From: Christensenellaceae bacterium Phil7 | Lineage (GTDB): Bacteria; Bacillota; Clostridia; Christensenellales; CAG-138 | Assembly (NCBI GenBank): GCA_001940845.1 | Contig: MSGV01000010.1 | Span: forward strand, 1-64,000 | Reading direction: 5' to 3' | DNA length: 64,000 bases | Part shown: positions 1 to 7,890 of the stretch, one piece after another | Position numbering within the stretch: the first letter of the stretch is position 1 | Layout of the letters: every line of letters starts with the position of its first letter | Translations under genes and position numbers: made by a program | The notes under the pieces: model-generated | What the model was told of the DNA's origin: nothing | The model's database searches: none | What the model saw: only the letters and a program-made list of their open reading frames with translations

Positions 1-129
1 GAGGGTGCTTGCCAGCGAGCCGGTTACGGAAATAACTTTTCCCCAGGTATCGTAGGTATATTCTACCACCGTTTTACCATTCTTGTCAATCGGATCAGCA
101 TATACGGCAGAAATCAATTTGTATAATGA
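1..129 (-). pseudogene. RHS/YD-repeat protein fragment, 5'-truncated
   Basis: Reading the minus strand from about 129 off the left edge gives 43 open codons. They contain YTYDTWGKVISVTGSLAS, the typical YD-repeat motif found near the C-terminal core of RHS/wall-associated repeat proteins. The frame is closed upstream by a stop at 130-132, and there is no ribosome binding site or good start before the repeat, so the gene is cut off at its 5' side. RHS proteins are large secreted or surface toxin-delivery shells, and silent 3' fragments are common where RHS genes recombine. The part beyond position 1 is not visible, so an internal fragment or orphan tip is also possible. Confidence 0.7.
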
Positions 130-346
130 TTAAAATTAAAGATGATTCAATAAAAGATTCCCTAGTTACAAAAATGAGCAATAACAAGCAATTTAATTTC
201 GCTTCTAGCCTAAGGGATATTTCCTTCTGTCGGAAATAATATATGCAGCAAAAAATACAAATGAACTTTATAATCAATAATAAAAAATGACCATTGCTAT
301 AAAAACGATGTTCATAGCTTTGATATAGCTATAGAGAATCAATTTA
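130..346. other. AT-rich spacer, no gene seen
   Basis: This stretch between the RHS fragment and the thioredoxin terminator is clearly richer in A and T than its surroundings. The only open frame in it (95-277, minus) is low-complexity, has no ribosome binding site and resembles no family. The composition suggests a recombination junction between the RHS remnant and the core genes. Confidence 0.5.
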
Positions 347-378
347 AAAGGAGCCACTTTATATGACGGCTCCTTTTT
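347..378 (-). terminator. Rho-independent terminator after trxA
   Basis: AAAGGAGCC (347-355) pairs with GGCTCCTTT (368-376) around a 12-base loop. A T-run follows on the plus strand and a weaker one (TTTTAAATT) on the minus strand. It lies just past the thioredoxin stop and would work best in both directions. Confidence 0.7.
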
Positions 379-404
379 CGGAATGTTTTCGATCATCCGA
401 TTGA

Positions 405-710
405 TCATTTAAGCATTTCCATTATCTTTCCCTTGGGAACTACACCCACAGATTGATTAATGATCTCACCATTTCTGAATATGATCAATGTTGGTATGCT
501 CATAACGCCATAACGCTCCGCAAGCTCCGGCTGCTCATCCACATTAACCTTGCCCACGCGATAGCTTCCATCGCTCTCTTTAGCGATCTGTTCGATCGTT
601 CCCGCAAGCATGCGGCACGGACCGCACCAGCTCGCCCAGAAATCGACGAGTATAGGGGTATCCTTTTGAATCTCGGCATCAAAATCGGCCATGGTCAATT
701 CAAGTTCCAT
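405..710 (-). CDS. trxA: thioredoxin
   Basis: A 101-residue cytoplasmic disulfide reductase of normal thioredoxin length. The redox motif W28-C29-G30-P31-C32 is intact. The cis-proline expected opposite the active site is at P73 (SIPT), and the buried aspartate is D23 in VDFWASW. GGAGG lies 7 bases before the ATG at 710. It sits 128 bases downstream of butyrate kinase on the same strand and could be read from the same transcript or from a weak promoter in that gap. A bidirectional terminator follows. No thioredoxin reductase is present in the window. Confidence 0.95.
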   Translation of the reverse strand: MELELTMADFDAEIQKDTPILVDFWASWCGPCRMLAGTIEQIAKESDGSYRVGKVNVDEQPELAERYGVMSIPTLIIFRNGEIINQSVGVVPKGKIMEMLK

Positions 711-838
711 ATCAAATCCTCCATTTTATCCTATGACTCACCGCGTCCTTAAATAAACCGGCGGTTATCTAATCTATTCTGTGTCAGCTTCAATAAAACA
801 ATTCGAAATCCACTCTGCGCCTACTCATAAAAAACGGG

Positions 839-1906
839 TTATGAGATATGGAATTCGTGCACCTTCTCCTCACCGCGAAGCACGCGAAGCCCGCCGAGCG
901 CAAGCGCCTCCATTTCGTATTCACCCGGCATTATCTCCATCGGAGCAATCCATTCAACATGTTCACGAATGATGGCCATCAATTCGGGGAAATGCGCAAG
1001 ACCGCCAGTTATGATGATCCTATCGACCTTACCTCTGACAACGCTCGCAAGATCTGCAATACCCTTTGCATGGCCTATGCCCATCGCTTCAACAACAAGC
1101 TTCGTCCTCTCATCACCAGCCTTATAGTTCTTCTCAACCTCAAAAGCATCGCTGGTGCCCAGCAATGCAGCAAAGCCGGACTTACCGCGAATATAGCGGC
1201 TCATCTCTTCCTTCGTATACTTGCCGCTATAGCAAAGCATGGCGAGCTCCATAGCCTGAATCTTACCGCAGCGTTCTGGTGCAAATCCCGCATCATCATC
1301 GCTGTAGCAATCGATACACTTACCCTTATGGATGAGCCATGTGGAGCAGCCGCCGCCTATGTGATCGACGATGAACGTACCCTCTTCGAATGATATATTG
1401 TGCTTTTCGGCACATTTTCTCGCCATTGCACGGCTATTGAGCACATGCCCGCGGCTTACTTTGGGTGCATCTGGCATACCCGTGATCCTCGCAACGGGAG
1501 CGAGCTCATCCACTGCAACCGGATCATAAACCATTGCGGGAATGCCGAGCGGACGTGCAATCGCATCCGCAAGAACGCAGGCAAGATTGGAGATATGCAC
1601 ATTCACCTTTGCTGCATAGAAATAATCAATCATCTCCTGGTTGACCATGAATGCCCCCGATGGCACAGGCGGAAGGAGTCCTCCCCTAGCCATAACGCAG
1701 GTTAGGGTCGATTTTTCGATTCCCTTCTCCTCCAAGGTGCGCTCAATATGCTCCATACGGTACTCAAACTGATCCATGACCCAATTATAGTGCCTCAGCT
1801 CATCAAGCGGATGGCGTATGGTTGCTTCCATTATCTTTTCTTTATCATCAAAGACAGCTATTTTCGTGGATGTTGAGCCTGGGTTGATAACGAGAATTCT
1901 TTCCAT
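839..1906 (-). CDS. buk: butyrate kinase
   Basis: A 355-residue member of the ASKHA acetokinase family, full length for Buk. It converts butyryl phosphate and ADP to butyrate and ATP, the last step of butyrate formation in many Clostridia. The N-terminal phosphate-1 motif NPGSTSTKIAVFDD (residues 8-21), the DHIGGGCSTWLI stretch near residue 200 and the late IITGGLAHF motif mark the ATPase fold. It lies 18 bases after ptb on the same strand, the standard ptb-buk arrangement. The ribosome binding site is AAGGAAAAT before ATG at 1906. Branched-chain acyl phosphates may also be used, as the family can be broad. Confidence 0.95.
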   Translation of the reverse strand: MERILVINPGSTSTKIAVFDDKEKIMEATIRHPLDELRHYNWVMDQFEYRMEHIERTLEEKGIEKSTLTCVMARGGLLPPVPSGAFMVNQEMIDYFYAAKVNVHISNLACVLADAIARPLGIPAMVYDPVAVDELAPVARITGMPDAPKVSRGHVLNSRAMARKCAEKHNISFEEGTFIVDHIGGGCSTWLIHKGKCIDCYSDDDAGFAPERCGKIQAMELAMLCYSGKYTKEEMSRYIRGKSGFAALLGTSDAFEVEKNYKAGDERTKLVVEAMGIGHAKGIADLASVVRGKVDRIIITGGLAHFPELMAIIREHVEWIAPMEIMPGEYEMEALALGGLRVLRGEEKVHEFHIS

Positions 1907-1924
1907 ATTTTCCTTTTCCTTAGC

Positions 1925-2836
1925 TTATTCGCCTACAAAGCCTGCACCCATTGCCAAGCTATAGTATTTCTCCTCCGCACTGGAACCACGGCTTGTGAGC
2001 ACGATAGGAACCTTGCAGCCCATAATGATGCCCGCCATACGTCCATGTGCAGTATAGGTGATGCATTTACCTAGTACATTTCCGACAACGATTTCCGGAA
2101 CGAGAAGGATATCGAAATCGCCGCAGCAAGGGCAGGCAGTATAGCCTTTGACGGCAGAAAGCTCAGGCACCATCGCAAGATCATAGCTTATCGGACCTTC
2201 AACATAGCATTCCCCAAGCTCTCCTTCAAGGCTCATCCTTTTGAGTTCAGCCGCATCAACGGTCTCCTGCATCTTGGGATTAACGGTCTCAATGGCACAA
2301 AGCGCAGCCACATTGGGCTTTTCAACGCCGATCCTGTGGAAGAACTGAACGGCATTCTTAACTATACCGACCTTCTTATCCAAATCGGGATAGGTACACA
2401 TTCCGCCATCGGTAACTCCGAGAAGCTTATGATAACCGGGAACCTCAAAGAGCATGACATGGCTCATCAACGAGCCGGTACGCAGTTCCGCCTCCGGAGC
2501 GAGCACGCCCTTGAGCAGATTCCCAGTCATGATCTTGCCCTTCATCAAAAAATCTGCTCTGCCGGAATGAATGAGCTTCGCAGCACAAACGCTGGGATGC
2601 ATGCCTTCCGGGACTATCTCGATCTCATAATCTGCGGGATTTTTGCCGAGAGCGGTGAGAATATTGTTTAGATCCTCCACCTTATCATGCTCAACGACGA
2701 ATATTGCGTTAACGATATCCGAAGCATGTATAACCGCTTCAAGCGCATGCTCGTCATTTGCGCATACGAGCGCAACGGTGGATTTTCTTCCTGATTTGAC
2801 CTTTGCAATGAGTTCATCAAAGGATTTGATAGCCAT
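1925..2836 (-). CDS. ptb: phosphate butyryltransferase
   Basis: A phosphate acyltransferase of about 303 residues that exchanges CoA for phosphate on butyryl-CoA and feeds butyrate kinase. I chose the start at 2836 (MAIKSFDEL) rather than the longer frame to 2866, because GGAGG lies 8 bases before this ATG while the longer start has no such site. Typical features include the N-terminal SFDELIAKVKSGRKSTVALV, the DGGMCTYPDLDKKVGIV stretch and a C-terminal GKCITYTAHGRMAGIIMGCKVP region. It forms an operon with buk (18-base gap). A promoter is visible upstream. Beyond butyrate it could handle isobutyryl- or isovaleryl-CoA. Confidence 0.93.
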   Translation of the reverse strand: MAIKSFDELIAKVKSGRKSTVALVCANDEHALEAVIHASDIVNAIFVVEHDKVEDLNNILTALGKNPADYEIEIVPEGMHPSVCAAKLIHSGRADFLMKGKIMTGNLLKGVLAPEAELRTGSLMSHVMLFEVPGYHKLLGVTDGGMCTYPDLDKKVGIVKNAVQFFHRIGVEKPNVAALCAIETVNPKMQETVDAAELKRMSLEGELGECYVEGPISYDLAMVPELSAVKGYTACPCCGDFDILLVPEIVVGNVLGKCITYTAHGRMAGIIMGCKVPIVLTSRGSSAEEKYYSLAMGAGFVGE

Positions 2837-2923
2837 GATTTTTCCTCCAAGTTTTGATTCTTCCAATATGCGGCGGCTTCAGTCACATCGCCTCTGCCCC
2901 GCATCGAATTATCCTACATTTCT

Positions 2924-2952
2924 ATTCTACTCTATTTTCGCTGTCACTTCAA
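2924..2952 (-). promoter_or_regulatory. promoter of ptb-buk
   Basis: On the minus strand TTGAAG (2947-2952) is followed after 17 bases by TAGAAT (2924-2929), about 90 bases before the ptb start. Spacing is ideal for the vegetative sigma factor; the -10 has one mismatch to the consensus. Confidence 0.6.
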
Positions 2953-3031
2953 GGGTTTTTTCGTTATATTTTCTAGGACAAAGCCGCTGCGCTGTCCTTA
3001 GGGCAATACGATGCATGGATTTATGCCCGCA

Positions 3032-3937
3032 TCAATTCATCAATCCGAAGCCTCGGCCTATGACCTCAGTATTCTCTGTTACCGAAAAGAATGCATTTCT
3101 GTCTATGCGCTTCACGATGCTTCTGAGCTTAGCAAGCTCCGTCGTCTTAACTATACAGTAAACGACCTTGCGCGGTTCGCCCGTATATGCTCCCTCGCCA
3201 TGAAGATAAGTCACTCCCCTATGCATCTCAGAAAGCAGATGCGGCGCAATCTCATCCCATTTCTGGCTTATAATAAACACCGATAGATTTCTATTGAAGC
3301 CACGCATGACGTAATTAAAGGTCGTATTGGCAATAAATACGGAGATCATTGAAAATATCGCCTTCTCCGCACCATATGCCATGCCAAGAAATACCATTAT
3401 GACAAAATTGTATGCCATATTTATATTTCCCATCGGGATCGAAAACTTCCGACTCAACACAACGCTGAGCACATCCATACCTCCAAGCGAAGCTCCGCGC
3501 TTGACCACGCAAACTCCCGATATTCCCAAAAGCACCGGCCCCACTATTGCGGATAGCAGCGCGGAATATTCACCCAGGTGTACATATTTTCCGAAGCCGG
3601 AAACAAACGGGATTTCAAAGAATACCGCATAGCAGATAGTCGAGATCGTGCTGAAGATCATAAATTTCAAGTTGGCCTGCTTAAAGCCAAAGAACAGGAT
3701 CGGAATATTCAAAACGATCACCGTTATGTATTTAGGCAGCTGCCAAACATACTGAAATAGCACCGCAATGCCGGTAATACCCGTCGAAAGAAAATGATTC
3801 GGTGTATAAAATGCGCTGATTACAATGCATTGAACAAAGCAGACCGCAATCAGTATCGCAAGCGTTATGATGTCCTCCTTTAAATTAAATCTTGTATCAT
3901 AAGGATTAAATGGGATCTTTTCTCGTTTTGTCTTCAT
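3032..3937 (-). CDS. YitT family membrane protein (DUF161/DUF2179)
   Basis: A 301-residue protein with five to six predicted membrane segments between residues 20 and 195, followed by a cytoplasmic C-terminal domain of about 80 residues (DUF2179). The membrane half carries the family motif ISGVCVVKRGASLGGMDVLS around residues 138-157. The tail shows the GVTYLHGEGAYTGEPRKVVYCIV pattern typical of YitT/YqfU-type proteins. The biochemical role of the family is not settled. The gene stands alone between ptb and tmRNA on the minus strand, with about 280 bases of non-coding sequence upstream in which I see no gene. Confidence 0.9.
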   Translation of the reverse strand: MKTKREKIPFNPYDTRFNLKEDIITLAILIAVCFVQCIVISAFYTPNHFLSTGITGIAVLFQYVWQLPKYITVIVLNIPILFFGFKQANLKFMIFSTISTICYAVFFEIPFVSGFGKYVHLGEYSALLSAIVGPVLLGISGVCVVKRGASLGGMDVLSVVLSRKFSIPMGNINMAYNFVIMVFLGMAYGAEKAIFSMISVFIANTTFNYVMRGFNRNLSVFIISQKWDEIAPHLLSEMHRGVTYLHGEGAYTGEPRKVVYCIVKTTELAKLRSIVKRIDRNAFFSVTENTEVIGRGFGLMN

Positions 3938-4174
3938 GATATATAAGCATAGCTCCTTTCTTTATCATCATATTTACTTCTGCCAAACGGGCATAAAGCA
4001 AACCGGCAGATCCGGCTATCGCCCCAGCATTGCATATCATACTGGTAATGTCGAATAAAGTCAATGCATCGCCCCACATTGGTATGCAGAAAGAAATTCC
4101 CATTTTTAACCATTAGCATTATTCAATATTTTTACTGTTTTGCCCATCATTCAAATGAATATATGTGTCAGCAC

Positions 4175-4203
4175 TTGCAAAGCCGCAAAGAATATGCTAT
4201 ACT
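4175..4203 (+). promoter_or_regulatory. promoter of tmRNA gene
   Basis: TTGCAA (4175-4180), a 17-base spacer and TATACT (4198-4203), ending 13 bases before the mature 5' end of tmRNA. The position and spacing fit a strong vegetative promoter. Confidence 0.75.
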
Positions 4204-4216
4204 TAAAAAGCATTAT

Positions 4217-4571
4217 GGGGGCGTACATGGTTTCGACGGGGATCATGGATGCCGGATAAGCGAGCCGAAGCCCCGAGCTTCGATAAAATCGGGAAAACTT
4301 AAAAATAAACGACGAATCTAATTTCGTACCCGTCGCTGCTTAATTAGCGCGGCTGTCCGCCCGCAGTTGCCCACGACTGCGGATACGGGCATCATCAATG
4401 TGGGGAACCAACCCGGGCGCGTCTTGACCCGGTCGGGATTTAAGAGACTACTAAACGCGCAACCCTGTTGATGGGGGCGCGCGAGAGGGAATGTCAAAGC
4501 ATCAACTACGCTCGTAGAAAGTCTTGCAGACAGATTTTCGGACAGGGGTTCGACTCCCCTCGCTTCCACCA
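4217..4571 (+). ncRNA. ssrA: transfer-messenger RNA (tmRNA)
   Basis: This RNA of about 355 bases rescues stalled ribosomes. Its 5' end GGGGGCG pairs with the 3' CGCTTCC before the encoded ACCA, forming the tRNA-like acceptor stem. The T-arm GGGGTTCGACTCCCC ends the gene, and the 5' part has the conserved GGTTTCGACGGGGAT. The tag frame ends at TAA 4341-4343 and reads ...NDESNFVPVAA. By comparison with clostridial tmRNAs the resume codon is probably GAC at 4311, giving DESNFVPVAA, but one or two extra N-terminal residues are possible. A strong hairpin terminator follows. Confidence 0.95.
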
Positions 4572-4572
4572 T

Positions 4573-4606
4573 AAAACGACAAGCTTTAATAAAAGCTTGT
4601 CGTTTT
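4573..4606. terminator. bidirectional terminator, tmRNA / feoB
   Basis: AAAACGACAAGCTTT (4573-4587) pairs perfectly with AAAGCTTGTCGTTTT (4592-4606) around a short AT loop. It lies between the 3' end of tmRNA and the stop codon of the convergent feoB and has T-runs in both directions. Confidence 0.85.
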
Positions 4607-4609
4607 CAG

Positions 4610-6757
4610 TTAAATGAAGATTCTTGCAACCGTCGTAAATAATATGCATATCACGATGCCTATAGCAGTTGGTATTGCAGCTGCGGCTGCGGTCCACTTC
4701 CAGCTTCCGGTTTCCTTCTTTATGGTTAAAAGGGTTGTAGAGCATGGCCAATGGTTGAGTGAAAACAGCATCGTGCTTATCGCAGTCACCCAAGTCCAGC
4801 CATTTTGGATGAACAGCTCCTTCATCTGCGCAAGGGTGCCAAGCTCCAATATGCTCCCCTGTGCCATATATGCCATGATGACAATCGGTATCACGATCTC
4901 ATTTGCAGGAAATCCTAGGATGAATGCTATCAATATAACTCCATCCAGCCCCATCAGCCTTGCAAACGGATCTAAAAATGAGGCACAATGATTCAAAATG
5001 CTCATATCGCCTATGGTTATATTTGCCATAAGCCAGATGATTAATCCAGCCGGTGCCGCAACAGCAGCGGCCCTACCAAGCACAAACAGAGTTCTATCAA
5101 AGACCGAACGAACGATCACTTTGCCGATCTGCGGCTTTCTGTATGGGGGCAATTCGAGCGTAAAGGATGATGGAATGCCCTTTAACAAAGTGCGGGACAA
5201 TATCTTTGTGACCGCAAATGTGATGCATATGCCCAAAACGATGACCGCCGTCAGAAGCAATGCCGAGAAAAGTGAGGAAAAAGCCCCTCCCGCCGTACCG
5301 ACAAAAAACATCGTCAGTATGGCTATAAGCGTTGGAAATCTGCCGTTGCATGGAACAAAATTATTTGTAAGGATTGCCAGCAGCCGCTCCCTCGGCGAAT
5401 CGATTATCCTGCATCCGATTATGCCCGCTGCATTGCAGCCGAATCCCATGCACATGCACAATGCCTGCTTCCCGCATGCCTTGCATTTTTTGAATGGCTT
5501 ATCCAGATTATAGGCAACTCTTGGCAAATATCCCGCATCCTCCAGAAGCGTGAATAGCGGAAAAAAGATCGCCATCGGCGGCAGCATGACCGATACAACC
5601 CATGCCACAACCCTATATACTCCCATTACAAGAGCCCCGCTCAGCCATTCCGGAGCATTTATACGGATAAATAATTCCATCAATTTATCCTGTATTCGAA
5701 ACAGGAAATTCGATATCAGCTGAGAAGGATAGTTCGCACCTGTGATCGTCAGCCAGAATATCAGGGCAAGCAAGGCAAGCATTACCGGATAGCCAGTGAG
5801 CCTGCTGGTCAATATTTTATCCAATCTTCGATCGGAGGCTGCATATTTTGGGTTTTCATAAGAAATAACGCCATCACATATCAGCTCCGCACTATGAACC
5901 AATGCCGATACCGTCAGATCCTTAATCTGATCCTGATTCTCAATGCCCCGTTCCCGGAGTCCGGCCCTTGCTTCTTTTATTTTATTTTGAAGTTCATTGT
6001 CCTTTAGAAATTCATCCCCCAAATAAGCGTTTATTTCACTTATAAGGGATTCATCCTGATCCAGCAGTTTCAAGCTGAGCCATCGGCTATTCAGCTTTCC
6101 GCCGCATTTTTCGCGCACAATGGGCTCCAACCAATCAATAGCCGCCTCTATAGCATCGTCATATTGGATCCTAAATGGGCTCAGCTGTATGGTATCGGAG
6201 CATATCTTATCCAATGCATCTGTGAGAATACTCAGGCTCTTTTTCTTTCTTGCAGCGGTGCCCACTACCGGAACGCCAAGCCGCGCTGAAAGCAAAGGAA
6301 GGTTGATCTTTATGTTTTTCCGTTTTGCCTCATCCATCAAATTGACGCATACCACAACCCTAGATGATATTTCGATCGTCTGCAATACAAGATTCAGATT
6401 TCGCTCAAGGCATGTTGCATCGCATACCACCACAACAGCATCCGGATCGCCAAAGCATATGAAATTCCTCGCCACCTCTTCCTCCGCTGAATGAGCCATG
6501 AGCGAATAGGTTCCCGGAATATCTACCATGACATAGGATCGTTTTTTTGTAGAACAATATCCCTGCGCATTTGTGACGGTCTTCCCCGGCCAATTTCCCG
6601 TATGCTGGTTTAATCCTGTCAGGCCATTGAATACCGTGCTCTTCCCCACATTCGGATTTCCAGCCAGAGCAACCACTTTATCACTCGGATTCTGCTTTTG
6701 GATCACCAATCCTGAATCCACTGCCTTTATGCCGACAGAGCGGTTTGTCAATCCCAT
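4610..6757 (-). CDS. feoB: ferrous iron transport protein B
   Basis: A 715-residue inner-membrane Fe(II) transporter with an N-terminal G domain. G1 is GNPNVGKST (residues 33-41), followed by the DIPGTYSL switch region and the NLMDEA specificity motif. A helical linker leads into two membrane Gate regions. The first Gate holds the Cys-rich stretch GFGCNAAGIIGCRIIDSPRERL followed by NNFVPCNGRFPT, a form common in Clostridia. The start at 6757 has GGAGG upstream and overlaps the last 10 bases of feoA, so the two are translationally coupled. Iron control probably comes from the divergent DtxR-type regulator. Confidence 0.96.
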   Translation of the reverse strand: MGLTNRSVGIKAVDSGLVIQKQNPSDKVVALAGNPNVGKSTVFNGLTGLNQHTGNWPGKTVTNAQGYCSTKKRSYVMVDIPGTYSLMAHSAEEEVARNFICFGDPDAVVVVCDATCLERNLNLVLQTIEISSRVVVCVNLMDEAKRKNIKINLPLLSARLGVPVVGTAARKKKSLSILTDALDKICSDTIQLSPFRIQYDDAIEAAIDWLEPIVREKCGGKLNSRWLSLKLLDQDESLISEINAYLGDEFLKDNELQNKIKEARAGLRERGIENQDQIKDLTVSALVHSAELICDGVISYENPKYAASDRRLDKILTSRLTGYPVMLALLALIFWLTITGANYPSQLISNFLFRIQDKLMELFIRINAPEWLSGALVMGVYRVVAWVVSVMLPPMAIFFPLFTLLEDAGYLPRVAYNLDKPFKKCKACGKQALCMCMGFGCNAAGIIGCRIIDSPRERLLAILTNNFVPCNGRFPTLIAILTMFFVGTAGGAFSSLFSALLLTAVIVLGICITFAVTKILSRTLLKGIPSSFTLELPPYRKPQIGKVIVRSVFDRTLFVLGRAAAVAAPAGLIIWLMANITIGDMSILNHCASFLDPFARLMGLDGVILIAFILGFPANEIVIPIVIMAYMAQGSILELGTLAQMKELFIQNGWTWVTAISTMLFSLNHWPCSTTLLTIKKETGSWKWTAAAAAIPTAIGIVICILFTTVARIFI

Positions 6758-7008
6758 TTATGCACCTCCTGTTCCACTGAATTAATCATGATATTTGCGC
6801 AATCCTCCGAGCGAATCGCAATGACTGCCCCACGAATCAAAAATGCGGATGGATCGCCCCCGGGGCTTCTTCCAAGGCATTCAACCTCCGTATTTTCTAT
6901 CAAGCCTATATCCAGAAGCCTGCGGCGCATGCTTCCGGTTGATCGCAGCTCGCTTACAACTGCGTGCTCGCCGGGAGCAATGTCATTCAGGCAGCGATCT
7001 TCATTCAT
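6748..7008 (-). CDS. feoA: ferrous iron transport protein A (SH3-like)
   Basis: An 86-residue cytosolic FeoA with the usual small SH3-like beta-barrel: GEHAVVSELRSTGSMRRRLLDIGL followed by a phosphate-loop-like SPGGDPSAFLIRGAVIAIR. FeoA proteins are thought to regulate or assemble the FeoB transporter. It overlaps feoB by 10 bases and starts 106 bases from a divergent DtxR-type gene. The ribosome binding site GAGAGG precedes the ATG at 7008. Confidence 0.93.
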   Translation of the reverse strand: MNEDRCLNDIAPGEHAVVSELRSTGSMRRRLLDIGLIENTEVECLGRSPGGDPSAFLIRGAVIAIRSEDCANIMINSVEQEVHKWD

Positions 7009-7032
7009 ACCTATGATACCTCTCGAATAATT

Positions 7033-7053
7033 TTAGGATAAGGAAACTTCCTA
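7033..7053. promoter_or_regulatory. candidate iron-repressor operator
   Basis: Between the divergent feoA and DtxR genes lies TTAGG...CCTA, containing AGGAAACTTCCT (7041-7052), an imperfect palindrome resembling the TTAGG/CCTAA half-sites of DtxR/IdeR boxes. A second short inverted repeat, TACCATCATGGTA, follows at 7053-7065. Position and context suggest an operator; binding is not shown by the sequence. Confidence 0.4.
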
Positions 7054-7114
7054 CCATCATGGTATTCCGTTTGTCCAAAATGGTGATAGGAACTGATTCA
7101 GCTGAGGTAAAATT

Positions 7115-7546
7115 ATGGATGAATCCGGAGGTTTTTACACAATAAAGGGCTACTCTCTGCGTGAGGACAGCCAGATCACAAACGCAATGGAGGATTATCT
7201 CGAAATGATAGCCAGACTCTCCCGCGATCATGGCAGGGTGCGCGTCAACGAGCTTGCCCAAATGCTGCATGTCAAAGCCTCTTCCGCCTCCAAGATGATA
7301 CAGCAGCTGGCGCAGCAGGGCTATCTCCATGCCGAAAAATACGGCGAGCTATTGCTGACCGAGGATGGGAGGCAATTGGGAGAATATCTGCTCTATAGGC
7401 ATGATGTTTTGCAGAGGTTTCTTTGTTTTGTAAATGGCTCCCGGGACGAGCTTAAACAGGTGGAACGGATCGAGCATTTTCTGGATAAGCGAACTATTTA
7501 TAATCTTGAGCTCCTGCTGCAAAAGATCAAGCCCGACTCAAATTAG
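7115..7546 (+). CDS. DtxR/MntR family metal-dependent regulator
   Basis: A 143-residue regulator: an N-terminal winged helix (residues 20-85, with VNELAQMLHVKASSASKMIQQLAQQGYL as recognition region) followed by a dimerisation and metal-binding helical domain with EDGRQLGEYLLYRHDVLQRFL. The length matches the short MntR-like form without a C-terminal SH3 domain. GAGG lies about 9 bases before the ATG. It is divergent from feoAB, so it most likely represses ferrous iron uptake when Fe(II) or Mn(II) is ample. Which metal it senses cannot be told from sequence alone. Confidence 0.88.
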   Translation: MDESGGFYTIKGYSLREDSQITNAMEDYLEMIARLSRDHGRVRVNELAQMLHVKASSASKMIQQLAQQGYLHAEKYGELLLTEDGRQLGEYLLYRHDVLQRFLCFVNGSRDELKQVERIEHFLDKRTIYNLELLLQKIKPDSN

Positions 7547-7679
7547 TTTTTCTTTTTTAATTTATCATTCTTTCGTAAGACGTTCAACCATTCCGCAAAC
7601 GCACAGGCTTTTTCGATATGCATATTCATATAGGATGTTTGAACTCTGTCCGCAGCGTAAAAATTAGCTGTTTTTTAGG

Positions 7680-7708
7680 TTGACAATATCGATATTTAGC
7701 GTTATCAT
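7680..7708 (+). promoter_or_regulatory. promoter of ABC exporter operon
   Basis: TTGACA (7680-7685), 17 bases, TATCAT (7703-7708). It would give a transcript with an untranslated leader of about 175 bases before the first ABC gene, room for the attenuator described next. Confidence 0.7.
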
Positions 7709-7749
7709 ATGCATAATAGGTTTTTGTTTGAATTGCGCCGTAGATTTTT

Positions 7750-7875
7750 ATGTTGAGGAGATATTTCTGCAACAACCTTGTGTTGCGGATTTTTTACTTT
7801 TTACGAGCTATATTCAGCATATACCTGTATTACCGAATCGGCAGGATGCCAGAAGGAGGATTAAGTGTTTTCTAA
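7750..7875 (+). CDS. possible 41-codon leader ORF before the exporter
   Basis: An ATG frame of 41 codons begins MLRRYFCNNLVL and is rich in Arg, Tyr and Phe. Its stop codon overlaps the AAGGAG (7874-7879) that serves the first ABC gene. The frame has no good ribosome binding site of its own, which lowers confidence. A second, 9-codon frame starts at GTG 7865 behind a strong AGGAGG and ends with TGA overlapping the exporter ATG. Leader peptides of this kind precede drug-inducible ABC exporters in other Firmicutes (BmrCD type); here this is inference. Confidence 0.3.
   Translation: MLRRYFCNNLVLRIFYFLRAIFSIYLYYRIGRMPEGGLSVF
7769..7795 (+). terminator. candidate attenuator hairpin in exporter leader
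   Basis: GCAACA (7769-7774) pairs with TGTTGC (7781-7786), followed by GGA and a run of six T. It lies inside the leader ORF, between the promoter at 7680 and the exporter start at 7891, where a conditional terminator would be expected. Confidence 0.5.
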
Positions 7876-7890
7876 GGAGTATAGGTTAAA

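Noticed and set aside
2975-2998. AGGACA/TGTCCT inverted repeat as terminator of the YitT gene
   Set aside because: Short stem with no T-run in either direction; kept out of the features.
4318-4572. 84-codon minus-strand frame beginning MVEARGVEPLSE
   Set aside because: It is the antisense of tmRNA; this peptide is a frequent false gene over tmRNA and tRNA ends.
7680-7889. 69-codon frame starting at TTG 7680
   Set aside because: It starts on the -35 box of the exporter promoter and would not be transcribed in full.
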